Shown in pieces: positions 37,845 to 50,275 of a stretch of 64,000 nucleotides of DNA. A program made the translations under genes and the position numbers. The stretch lies in contig NOWV01000078.1 of assembly GCA_003344405.1 (NCBI GenBank), positions 248,001 to 312,000 of the forward strand, read 5' to 3'. This DNA is from Trichoplax sp. H2 (Eukaryota > Placozoa > Uniplacotomia > Trichoplacea). Position 1 is the stretch's first letter. Every line of letters starts with the position of its first letter. The notes beneath the pieces are model-generated. The model ran no database searches and had not been told where the DNA came from. It saw nothing but the letters and a program-made list of their open reading frames with translations.

Positions 37845-40800
37845 ATGGATACCGATGATAGCGATGCTACATTTTGTTCTGATGCGTCTAACGGCGAACA
37901 AGATCAATTCATTAATACAAGCATATCAGATGAATTAGATAACGTAAAGGATGATCATGGATTCTACAGCGAGACGATATCTGATCTAACACACAGTACT
38001 TCTTCAGCTAGAAGATATCATACTAGTACCGATAGCACATCACATAAGGATGACTTTGCTAATGAAACTATTTCTAGTCTGGTATTCGATCGCGATACCC
38101 CTCATTGCTCAAAAGTGAAAAAAAATAGTGATATAATGGCTGAAGAAGAGGATAGTTTTGCCTCTGCATGGAAAGTTGGTGACCATTGCCGAGCTCCTTA
38201 TGCAGGTGACGATCTAATTTATGATGCTATTATTAAAGCTATCATCGATGACGATGATAATAAGGATGAACAACTAGCAGAGGTAATATTTATTGATTAT
38301 GAAAGCGATGGCAGCGAAATGGTACCCATATCAAAGCTAATGCGTAGTGGTAAATCACGGAAAAGAAAATTTCATCCTAGTAAAGTAAAGAAAGAATCAA
38401 CGTCCAGTTCTGCTACCAGATTGTTTAAACACCTTGATGCTAAATCATACCAGGTCGAATCTAATAACGATGCCAGTTCTCTATTTAAAGATTTGGTTCA
38501 ATCCAGTAGTCTTGTGGACCCTCTTAATCAAGTCATTTCTAATGTAAGTAAGCCAAAACGCCTTAAACGCCTTAAAGGTGATGATGAATATCAAACGCAT
38601 TTGGAAGAGCTTAAACATGTAGTGTCAGAAAGTAGTTCCAACGCTAAACATTCTACTCCTGCTAACTCCTCAAGTCATGCTGTCAAAAAGATTAACCCTC
38701 AGGCTGAGTTGTTGAAGCTCAATTTTGATGCAGATGGCTTTGATGATGACGATTACGAAAGGCCACGCTTCAAGGATGCTCATGCCGGACCAGCTATAAC
38801 TTATAGACTATCCGGAGCAACGGAGGCTACTACTATACAAATACCCGCCAATATAAATCGCTATTTACGTGAATATCAACGTGAAGGTATTCAATTCTTA
38901 TATAATAATTACAAAGCTAATCGAGGTAGCATTTTAGGTGACGATATGGGATTAGGTAAAACGGTACAAATTATCGGCTTTATCGCTGCTGTCTTGAATA
39001 AATCCGGTACTAAAGAGGATGTCATGAAAAAATTATGGTGGAAAAGCAGTCCATCACCTACAAATAAACGGCAATCATTTTTAATTGTTTCACCTGGCTC
39101 GGTTTTATATAACTGGATTGACGAATTAAATACGTGGGGACACTTTAAAGTAGGCCGATTTCATGCATCACATAAGGATGAAACATTGCAACAATTAGAA
39201 AAGGGTCGCCTTGATGTTGTACTCACTACATTTGAAACATTAAGAAATTACTTGGACGATTTAAATAGTTTCAAATGGTTAGCTGTTATCGTTGATGAAG
39301 CTCACCGATTAAAAGATGGCAAATCAAAGGTAACAATTGCGATGAAAAATATTAAATGTAGACGACGTATTGGATTGACTGGTACAGCCATGCAAAATCG
39401 CTTATCTGAATTTTGGTGTTTACTGGATTGGGCCAATCCGGGCTGTTTGGGCACGCTTGGGACATTTCAGAAAGACTATGAGAGCCCAATCAAGCAAGGG
39501 CGTAAATTTAACGTTACAAAGCGAGAATTAGCTAATTCTAATTTAAAATCGGAAGAATTAACAAAATTACATTCTCAATGGTTTTTAAGGCGGACGAAAG
39601 CTTTAATTGCTGAACAGCTACCTAAGAAAGGTTTGTAATTGAGAATTTGGTATATAATGTATATACAATACGTATACATTCTCATTGACGATATAATCTG
39701 TTTCTGTCAGCTCATATGATTAAAGTACGATATCTAACGAAGTAGCTATTAGAATAACATAACATTATGATTTAATTACAACTGATTGATGCTTCATAAT
39801 AATTTCATTATACTTAGATGAGAAAGTAGTATTTTGCTATCTTTCTGAATTACAAAATAATTTATATGAAGAACTGTTAAAGAATTCAGATGTTGATCTT
39901 ATTGTGCGACAATCTGAACCATGTGATTGCGGCAGTAAAAAAAACAGAGGAAAATGTTGTTATCAGGTTAGATTTTTGTTGCGTAAGTATATACGTAAAT
40001 TAGCGTCCTGAAAAGTGGACTCTTGCCTCAATGTCGTATTTTGATAATAAAAACTTTTACTTTTTTAATAGACAAATATCAAGGGAGAAAAAATAAATTC
40101 TCTACTAATGCAGTACTTGCAGTTATTTCTTAAAGTTGCAAATCACGTTGCCTTGTTACTACCTAATTCAAATCAATCTGAGGAACAACGTAATAAGGTT
40201 AACAATAATTACTATTTCGCATATTATCTGGTATATCCAAAAGTTTATAATTAATATATATTCTGATACTATGTTCGTTCTGGTGATAAAATTTATTACC
40301 TAGGCTAGAGAAATTTGCGTTCGAATGTACTCCAATTTTCCACAGTTTAAATCTATATCCTCAAATGCCTCTTTATTAACGCTATCAGATCCTCTATACT
40401 GTGGAAAAATGAAGGTTGATTTATGGAGCCTTAATTACTCAGATTGCTAAACCTTGATCACTGCTTATGTAAAAGATTAAATTATTCTCTATTTTGTTAT
40501 GCAAGGCCTTAGAAGCCTTACTTATTAAGTTCAAGAAGGACGGAAGCAAAGTGCTGTTATTTTCGTATTCTGTGCAGGTATGGATTGACACTTGAGCTCC
40601 ATCATATTTAGCGCCCATAAAAATTAATAAAAACACGCATCATTATCTAATACTTGTACTTTATAAATACTCTGTACAGTTGCTTAACATTTTAGAGACT
40701 TACATCATGTGCAAAGGCATCAATTATTGTAGACTGGATGGAAATACTAGAATTGAACAACGAGCTGATATAGTTAGAAAGTTCAATAACGATCCTCAAA

Positions 40801-42960
40801 TTTCATTGTGCCTGATTTCTACTAAGTACAGTACAACATTCTTTTCTATTATGCAGTACTGTAATTGTAAAGTCGCTCTTTAACTTTTATTTTAATTAAC
40901 AATAATGCATAATCATCTAATAGGGCGGGAAGTCTAGGTTTAAATTTTACTGGTGCCAATTCTGTATTGATATTTGATCCAAATTGGAATCCTGCTCATG
41001 ATTTACAAGCGCAAGATCGGTAAAATTTTGGTTATTTCGTGTAATTTATTATCTATTCTTATAGCGAGCCACCAATAAAGCTACCTAATTAATTAATTAC
41101 AGAGCATATCGTATTGGGCAACGTTGCGATGTTCGTGTATATCGATTAATAACTTCCGGAACAATAGAAGAGGTCATGTACTTAAGGCAAATTTATAAAC
41201 TGGTAATAAGATTTTTGCATCATTTCGGTGCAAATCACGTGCATATAAATGAATAAGTATATTACAATTTGCTTGTCTACTCACAGCAACTCGCTAACGT
41301 TGCAATGCAAAATAGCAAAGAACGTCGCTATTTTACGGGCGTAGCTGACGACAAAGAGCAACATGGTGAACTTTTTGGCATCGAAAATTTATTTTCATTA
41401 CGACGACGAGGAGTCAGTCTAGCAGAGGACATAATTAAGGTTAGATATTGTAATAGCAAGATAGCTACAATGCAAGCAGTCATAGATATATGTTTTGGAA
41501 TGTATTCTCATTTTATTTTAGAGAACCCAGCAAGTCGAAGCTGGACTTAGAATGGCTAAGTACGAAAGTAGGAGTAACGAGTAGGTGCACTATCGAGACT
41601 TCTCAAATAAATTGGATATAGTCTTTAGTAATGGTTATGCGGCATGATGTTATACTTTGCAGGAAGGAAAATACTGAAGAGCAAATTAAGACATCTGAGG
41701 TAGGATTATAAAGCCTCTAGCTATGAATTAGCGACTGTAAACACTTTCACAAGTACAGCAATCTGTTTTAGGAGTTTTGGCTTGTTGATATTTGAATTTG
41801 TAAATTTTTCTAATTTCATTATTTCACCGCATTGAAAATTATTCAGAAAGAACAAAATATGGATACCAAGAAATTCGACGATGATGACGTTCCTGGTCTA
41901 GAAGAAATCGCTTCGCAATATGTTGAACCTGAAATCGAGAATACTACAACTTCGAATGGTACTTGGCATTTGATCTAATAACTTTATATAGTATTCACTA
42001 TTCTTTCATTTTTAAGATGTTAGTAGTTGAGACAATAGTATTAACTAACTATATTGCAATTTTTTTTAATGTAAAAGCGGTTGAAGGGAAGCAATCTAAG
42101 AATAATCAAACTGACCAGGAAAAATATACGTTAAACAAAAATAATAACAGGAATTGGCCTGAAAGTAGTGATCAAGCAGACAGTGTCGACAGTTTGAAAG
42201 GTCCTTGCATTATTTATCGTAATTATTCGTCTAGCTGTAAGACTTAAATTTATTATATCGCTATAGATCTTGGATTATCCGTTGAATACTGTCATTCAAA
42301 TAAAAAGGTCATTGGATCAAGCAAAGCAGAACAACGTATGACTTCAAATGCTATTCGAGATGTCTATGTTAAACATCAGTTTTCTCAACAACCTGCAAAT
42401 TTACTTGATGTAAGTAATAATCAGATGATGTTACCCAACTGTATGATCATTAGCTAGTTATTAATTAATTCCAATATGTTCTTTGAATCCAGCCTGGAGA
42501 AGAAAGTGACGATCTTGGTGATTCTCAAAAAGATAAGAAAAAAAAGTTTGAGGACTGTAATAAAGAAGCTGACCCGGTCCCCAGTACTAGCAAGACAAAA
42601 GCCCATCAAATAACAAAATGTTCGAAAAATAACGTAAAATATGATTCTGTACAAACTGAATCGGAAGAAAATTTACAAGAAAAGCAAGAGACTGCAGTGG
42701 AATCAGATCGAAAATCCAGCCGCAAACAGAAAGCGAAACAATTTTTGGAAAACGTAGATCAGGAAATGGATACACATGTTATAATAGGAAGTACACCAAT
42801 CGCTATTAGAAAAAAACAGTTTAGTGAAATGGCACAATTCTTTCAGTTTGATGATGATATCAGTTTTGCTAAAGCTGTTTTGAAGTATACGGACGAAAAA
42901 AGAGAAAATATACTGTCAGAGTTCTACACCACGTTGGATAACAAGATTCAACAGTTATGA
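37845..42960 (+). CDS. ERCC6L2: ERCC6L2-type SNF2 family DNA-dependent ATPase with Tudor-like and HEBO regions
   Basis: Fifteen exons in phase: 37845-39630, 39818-39966, 40072-40197, 40304-40414, 40506-40577, 40680-40825, 40924-41019, 41103-41202, 41287-41439, 41522-41580, 41663-41699, 41847-41958, 42078-42200, 42267-42418 and 42493-42960, giving 1229 residues. An acidic N-terminus is followed by a Tudor-like segment from about residue 108 ([11 protein letters not shown] ... [10 protein letters not shown]). The helicase core has Walker [12 protein letters not shown] (about 364), the DEAH box (about 482), motif III-like GLTGTAMQN, motif [16 protein letters not shown] and motif [19 protein letters not shown]. 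The [11 protein letters not shown] segment, and the C-terminal [14 protein letters not shown] and [18 protein letters not shown] segments, match the ERCC6L2 C-terminal/HEBO region. The family acts in genome maintenance and non-homologous end joining. Catalytic residues are intact. Confidence 0.94.
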
Positions 42961-44196
42961 TTGATACTTAGACATCTACGGTTTAAGATTAAGCGTTTAT
43001 TGAAACAGAATCCATTTTCAGCTTGTAATTTAATAGAAAGTGGCTAGGATTACCTTATATTTTGCAAGTTAAATTAACTATAGTTTAACTTTTGTATTAT
43101 ATTCTCCTTAACTGAGGTCATACCAATCTTATTGTACCGTAGTGTACTGTAATGCACTCATCTGTAAATTGCTTTTGCTTTGTATTTTTACAGTTGCTAA
43201 TTTCTTCCTTTTAACTCGTATTCATGTAAATACTCTAATATTACATCATTACTTAGTATCGATAATCCCCACTTTTATAGTATAGTTCTCATGTCTGATA
43301 GCAGAATGTCTATTCCGTTAAGGAATCAAGATTGTAGGTGAATACAGTAGGTACGCCGGTACTTTAAGATTTTACTAGCAGTGATAATAATAATCCGAAT
43401 ATCTTTGTAATGTATCATATCATTATAAAACTTTACATTCACGAAATTTCTTGGTCCAACAGTTACTGCATATTTGTACTTAATAAAATTAAGATTAAGA
43501 TTTTAAGAGCATTAATAGTATTGTAGCTTACATTACTAATAAAATAAAATTTCAAAATGTAAGCTTTTATACTGAAAGAAAGCATTTATAATCCGAATAG
43601 GTATCAACGGCGTTATTATAGCAAATATTGTTGTGTTAAAATACTACAGTATTAGATTAATGAAGAGCAAGCATTATAGTAGAATACCAATGATATGATA
43701 ATATCAGGAGGTTTTGGTTGAATTTTGCAATTTACTGTATTGAAATGGAGTATGTGACCTGGATTGTACTTTTACAGATTATTTATAGATCTAGAAATTG
43801 CAACAAGATACGAGTATTACAAATGGTAGAAATTATATCCAGAATCAAATATAATATTTTCAAAACATTTTCAGTTCATTATGCAGTAACAAGTATTGTG
43901 GCATTGAAAATTCTGAAACTGTTATGCTGTTATTTTTAATCTAATAAGTAATAATTATCGTCACACAGTCATGACGTTCAAATTATCACATAGAATAGTA
44001 AAGCTGATATAATTTTAATAAAAAGATTGATATGTTGAAACCAATATCATTAGACATAGTCAGTAAGTGCTAATGCACATACGGAAATACATGATAAAAT
44101 AGGCGATGCTATCCTTGTGTTATAATAAAAATACAGTAGATTAATAGTAAGATCTCTGGTTCTATTTCTTTTTTAGTAATTTTATAATTGAATCTT

Positions 44197-44227
44197 ACAC
44201 TGTTGTACAGAGCCTGTACAACAGTGT
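44197..44227. repeat. Perfect 14 bp inverted repeat with a 3 bp loop
   Basis: The sequence acactgttgtacag, the loop agc, and its exact reverse complement form a strong hairpin in otherwise AT-rich intergenic DNA. It contains the GTAC word found elsewhere in the window. Confidence 0.85.
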
Positions 44228-46606
44228 TAATAATTATATAGAATAAATGTAGCAATATGATATCTACAAGTTAAGCTCTCAGAAAGTTCATAATCCATAC
44301 CATATTAGAATAGCGTAAGTACTTGGTAGAAAATTGAAAATCATCCTAAAAATTTAATGTTCTGTAAAGTTATACACGTCTACAATATCCTTACGTCATT
44401 TTTCTTAGAAATTAGGTGATCATGTATGCTAGTGAGAAACGGTAGCCTTGCTAAAATGAGGGTCAATATTATATTGATTATGTTACAGAGTGGCAAATGA
44501 TGACAGACAGTGCCGTGTGAAACTAGCAGACTTTCGGAAAGAATTAATTGATCAGTCAGTTAATTTTAATATTGAAAATTTTGAATAGTTAGAATTAATC
44601 TTGACACAATTAATTAATAGAGATTTGTAATACATGTAAGCCCATACAAAAGGAGTTGTCATCGTGATCGTTCAATCGCATGCCCATAGCTGCAACTGTA
44701 AGAGAGATACCATCACGGCTGTAGTCGCAATCGTGTAAGACTCTCATTGACTCCGTAGCTTAACATTTTCTTGTTAACTCTTGCAATGTTGCTCAACGAC
44801 CAGATCTTGGTGATAAGTTATGGATAAGGCTATCACTATTAACTTATAATAATTACGTTATTTATACGTTCGGCAAGTATTCAGTATCTTGAAGAATCAT
44901 TCATTGGCCAGTAACTGCACCAGGAAGGTTTAGTACTGAAATTTGGAATCGACGTATCGTCTATTGCCAGGAGTGAAAATACACAACCGAGCTTTTTGAG
45001 TATATACAGAGTAGAATTGAAAAGATGGAATTGTTATATTGATTGCCATCCTGTAGATGTATTCATAGTCTACGATTGCATACTATGGAAAAGTGTTGGA
45101 AAGTGTAGAATAGCCACATTGGCTGTTTGTACTGTAGCTACTGTCGTTATTATTCAATCAATTCCAATTTACAACCGATTGTAATTGGTTTGAATTGATA
45201 GATGGTAAAGTTTACTTTAGTTTAGTCTGAAACTTTCTTAATTTATCCTATATAACTCACTGATAGAGTAGACAACAACAAGAAGAACATCATTCAAGAT
45301 GGCATTCATCAGTAAAGAAGAAGCAACTGCACATTCCACTATTACAAATTAAAGCTAATGCAACGACAAAGATGGCTGTACATATTACACACGGCCTTCT
45401 TTCCAGCAGAAATCCGGTTAAAAATAAGACCATCACCATAGAATGATTGAATCGAAGAATAGGGTGAAGTGGCTTAGGAATGAGTAATAACGGTATTAAC
45501 CATTGCAAGCAATACATTGTCGATATCTTGTCTAATAAACTATCAAAATTAGATATTATTAATTGAACGTTGTAGCAAATTGCTGAAATACCGTTAGTGC
45601 CATGTCTTGCTCAAATCAATGGCGCTGACTCATGATACAGCATGATACAGTACAGATTTTGACCCTCTACAGCGCAGACCCTGGAATCTCCACTACAGTA
45701 CTGTACTGTAGTACAGTGTACAAAGTACTGTGTTCTGTACAGTACACACACACTCATGTGCTGTAGTACGGTGCAATAGAGTACGAGAGAACGGACACAG
45801 TAATAATGCGAGTAAACTATAATTAATTCAATAATTAATTAATTAATTTAATCAGTCCAATGCGAGCAAACGAGTGTACTGGTGATGAGGTCAAGGCCAC
45901 TTTTGCTATACTCTTTCTAGAATTTATTTCCTGTTAAAAGACTGCGGCTGTACAATCATTTTGTGTACAATCATTTTGTGTACATACTGCATATCAAATG
46001 ACATGATCATGAATTAATTCATTAAAAGTATTCTATATAAGGCGACATCGTTATTACTAGAGATTTATACTGTCTTCCATCAGGAAGAATATCCACAGGA
46101 CAGGACAGCAATGTTATTTTCGTGTCGTATGTTTTAGTAAAAGTAGGAATGAAATGGATTGCTAGATATCGGTATAAACTACTGTATTTGCACGTTGGTT
46201 TTAGCTACATTTTTTCCTAGTTCAAGTATTTAAAATCAAATTAAAGACGCTGTACACTGTACAGTACTGTACTAGTTAAACTGCTCATATAAACTCACAT
46301 AAGCAGTTTGTAACCACTGTGGTGAATTACGCTAGAGTTTTGTTATTCACTAACGCTAATGTATTGTAAAAAAGGGCAACATCACCTGAAAAGCAATCAG
46401 TCAATAGTAAACTGCTTTGTACCAGCTTGTACAACGGGGGTGCATGCTTTGCTTAATTCATTACAATTACTATTACTCAACTTAAATAACGTAAATCATC
46501 GTCATACTTGACACAACATAGGCGACATCAATATATGAAGCGGACTGCAGTAGTGATATACGTATACTGTAAAGTTGAATAAACTCGGCCACTCGAGTGC
46601 ACTCTC

Positions 46607-46856
46607 TTAAATGATGCCATTTTACCTTATCTATAAAATACTTAAATGATGCCGTTTTACCTTATCTATAAAATACTTAAATGATGCCATTTTACCTCAT
46701 CTATAAAATACTTTAAATGATACCATTTTACCTTATCTATAAAATACTTAAATAAAGCCATTGTACCTTATCTATAAAATACTTTAAATGATGCCATTTT
46801 ACCTCATTTATAAAATACTTTAAATGATGCCATTTTACCTTATCTATAAAATACTA
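46607..46856. repeat. Minisatellite, about 34 bp unit, seven copies
   Basis: The unit reads approximately cttaaatgatgccatttt followed by accttatctataaaata, repeated head to tail with single-base variants and one-base length changes. There is no spacer diversity and it is not a CRISPR. No coding function is seen. Confidence 0.9.
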
Positions 46857-47646
46857 TAGATATTAGCTGTACATAAACAACTCGTAAAGCGTGAGCAAAA
46901 CAGAAAGGGAATAAAGTGATGATTGTGTATAATACAATGAATAGCTATGCTAACTGTCCCAGTATGTACACGGCAGCACAGAAAAATAAACAGATTCTCT
47001 TTATACAAAATCTTCATTTTACAGGCCCTGCCACCTTTTTAAGCTAACTACGGTCAGCGAGTGTGCAGTAATGCTTTGTATAGAGAGAGAGAGACAACAT
47101 ACTATACTATGCACAAACACTGTACTGAAATTGCCATGGTAATTAATCGAATGAGCCAAAAATATCTGTCCAGATGTATCATCTGTCCATGGATAAAAGG
47201 GTCATGGATAAATCAGCCATTGATGATCGATGCTGTTGCCTAGGAGACGTAAATATACCTCTCCGATGAATCGACTCTTTCATACTACTGGTATTGTAAA
47301 TATTCCATACTTTATAGAAGTTTTAAAGGTTAGCGGCTCATCACATTCAATTGTAAAATTTACTAAGCCCCTGTATCTAACTACCGTAATTGATTTCCAA
47401 CATTTCTGCCTAAAAGATAGAATCCTTGTTCATAATTTTGCGAATAAATTAATAGTATTCCTATCCTAGTCTCTGATCATCATTAAAAGTCAGGATATAT
47501 TCTACCGTAGATAGGCGTCCATTAAGTAATCTCTTCAATCACATACTTTACAAGGAGGCTGGTTATATTTGCGTTACCTTGGCATCATTCTCACTTGTTG
47601 CTTAAAGAATCTACTCCAGTTTTATTGAACTCGATAGTGTATCATC

Positions 47647-49161
47647 ATGGGCTGTGGATCTTCTAGAGCTGCAAAAAATGTCGTTGCACCTGCTGAAATT
47701 CCTCAAAAGGATACCAAAATCACTACATTCAACCCAAAAGAAGCTAATCATCACATCAACGATAACAAAATCGAGAAGAAACATCGCAAATTAAGTCGAG
47801 ATTCATTGAAAGATTCATGTGGAAGTGATAAATCATCATGTGAAAATCTCAAAAATATCGGAAAGGGTAGTCAAACATCACTAAATGACAGCTCTAAGTG
47901 CGTCAAGCGAGGACAATCAGCCAAATCTAACGATAGCGGTTTAGGAGACTACGAGGATGATAAGCAAATTATTACAGAAAAGACTGAGTTAAACGAAAAG
48001 ACTGCGAAAGAGCTAGAAATTCGACCGTCTACACCAGGTAAATGAATATGTGATTAACAAACTTTAAATTACCAATTCTTCAACTCAATGATTTCCATGG
48101 ACATGCAGTGCTATATATTGTACGATAATGAAGAAAAATTGCTCCAGCTTTAAAATAACGCAAATATAGTTAATACATGTGATTAAGAGTTGATTGTACA
48201 ATTGGCAACCCTTCCATTAAGTTTTATTCAGCTACTAAATTAAATTTCTTAAATTGTAATTGCCTTGCTATGCGATACTTTTAAAGTGAACATTACGACA
48301 AAATCATAAACTATATCATTACCATATGTACAGACTGTACACTGTATAGTGTTATAGTATCATATAAAATTATTAAAATTATCTATTCTAAATATTCACT
48401 TTTCATTATTTTATAATTGTAGAACTTATTATAAATGGATCTACTTTTAAAAAGCACAAATCTGCTGGCACTAAAAGTGTTTTGCCGGAAATTAAACGGT
48501 ACAATTCTCTTATCTCAACTGAAAAACCCAACTCAAATCAAAAACAATCCATGCCTAATAAAGGAGGAATGGCGTTTGATATAATTCTAGCGCCTGAAAC
48601 TAATAATAAGAAAAGACGCCCAAATCAGCTTCCTATTTTGGAAAAAAGAAAACTTAAGCGAAAAGAGACTACTAAACAAGAGCTTGAGGCCAAACAGAAA
48701 GCTGCAATGCAAAGACGCAAGGTTAGTTATCTCGTTCATTACAGTATAAATTATCAAAATCATACTTATACTTCTTTATCAAACTATACATCTCTCGCAA
48801 TTTAAAATGTTATCGATAAATTACTAATGGAGTTGCATTCCTACCGGTATCTATGCTAAGAATATCTTTCACTCATTTTATAATATAGCATCATGAAGAA
48901 CAACTAATTGCTAAAGCAACGGCATATAAAGAACGTGAAAAGAAAGTACAAGATGCCTTACAAAAATTTGCTGAAAAACAAACCAAAGATACTCAAGAAA
49001 AATTAGGCAGGTTGGAACAATCTGCAGAAAATAGGAAAACTCAATTAGAGTCATTGCGTAAGAGTTTTCGAGAAAAGGACCAAAGAGCAAAAAAAATCAG
49101 GCGAGCTAAGCAGCAACTCATGAGTGATAAGGACGTCACTGAAAAACAAGACAATGAATAA
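47647..49161 (+). CDS. Stathmin-family protein with N-terminal acylation motif
   Basis: Three exons in phase: 47647-48037, 48423-48721 and 48889-49161, encoding 320 residues. The start MGCGSSRAAK is a textbook N-myristoylation site (Gly2, Ser6) with an adjacent Cys3 suitable for palmitoylation. Residues 10-175 are hydrophilic and probably disordered. From about 178 the stathmin-like domain begins with GGMAFDIILAP, the counterpart of the vertebrate AFELILKP segment. It then runs as a long charged helix: TTKQELEAKQKAAMQRRKHH, then AKATAYKEREKKVQDALQKF, then LESLRKSFREKDQRAKKIRR. Stathmins bind two alpha/beta-tubulin dimers and promote microtubule disassembly, and phosphorylation controls them. 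Vertebrate stathmin-2, -3 and -4 reach membranes by Cys palmitoylation, whereas this protein appears to use Gly plus Cys acylation. Family assignment rests on pattern and helix register. Confidence 0.8.
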
Positions 49162-50275
49162 TATACAAAATTAAATTACTTATACTTAATGATATGCCTT
49201 AATGCGAATATTCCACAACTGATTACGTTTACTGTATAAAAGATATTGATATATATTAACAAATGTTAGCAGATATTTTAAAATTGCTCAAAAATCTCTT
49301 AGTTTAACTTAGCTCATATTTTCTTTATTACTATTATTCTTGTCTTACTTATTTAGGTCTTGGGCTACATCTAATATGCCTAAGCACAGTACCTAAAATT
49401 CTATTACTTGTACTCGCGAATTTTAATGTACATTAATTCGATATCATAACTGCTTAAAATTTTATTATGTTACTTCAAATACCGACATCATTCCACGTTG
49501 AAAGATTATTTACAAATAGTATTACATTATCATATCTTCGTATACAACAATTATATAATTAATACCAGTATAAAATTATGTGTATGCAGTAATTCTTCTT
49601 AATTTTCTAATCAGTTTAGGATAAAGAGCAAGGCCTCGCTCTTGCGTCTATAATGCTCTAATCCTTCACATAATAGGAAATTTGATTCTTTGTGCTTCAT
49701 AGACATAGCTGTAAACTTCTGTTTCAGTGATTAAACTAACATTTTATGAGTATCTTGTAGCATTTGCTTTAGAACAATTTTATTTTTGATATAAGCATTT
49801 TAGAATCGCTACTAATATGTTAATACTGGCGTCATGATACTCTTCGCGTTTTATTATTAGTATCAATCTAACTCTGGTCATATAATGATCTATTATAGGC
49901 TGAAAATAAAATTATGTTAATCAAAAAGATAATGTCTAACTGCTGTTATGGTACTTTTTAAGCTTAAAGCCATCTAAATTGATGTAACTTTGTAGTATTT
50001 GGCCGTATTTACTCTTCTTATCACGTTGCAATCCAGCAATTAAAATTATATACTGATAACAGATAAGCTTTGGCCAACGTATTCGTAGCTATATACGAGT
50101 CACTTCTAAAGCGCTTTTTGTTACTAAAGATAATACTTTTATTTCTTTAAATTTTATTAAGCCCAGCAAGTAATTTCTAAGCATGATAATTTGCATCACA
50201 AATTCGATTGAAGCAGCGTAGATATCGTATTTACATTATATGAAAATATGTAAAAACCTTAGTAAATAATTTCAG
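49162..50275. other. Intergenic region between convergent stathmin and serpin genes
   Basis: AT-rich, with no ORF, repeat or RNA gene that I can support. It contains the 3' ends of both neighbours. Confidence 0.5.

Larger units (their letters stand above)
42961..47646. other. Intergenic region with scattered repeats
   Basis: I see no gene. Small ORFs (43718-43939 plus, 44996-45184 plus, 45290-45517 minus, 47061-47469 plus) lack motifs. The region contains a compact hairpin at 44197, clusters of GTAC palindromes near 45650-45770 and 46250-46272, a short tandem duplication near 45950-45984 and the 34 bp minisatellite. Confidence 0.5.

Noticed and set aside
45290-45517. 75-codon hydrophobic, Cys-containing minus-strand ORF
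   Set aside because: It could suggest a small membrane protein, but there is no splice context, homology or conserved pattern to support it.
46607-46856. CRISPR-like regular repeats
   Set aside because: Units are directly abutting with no unique spacers, and the window is eukaryotic. It is a minisatellite.
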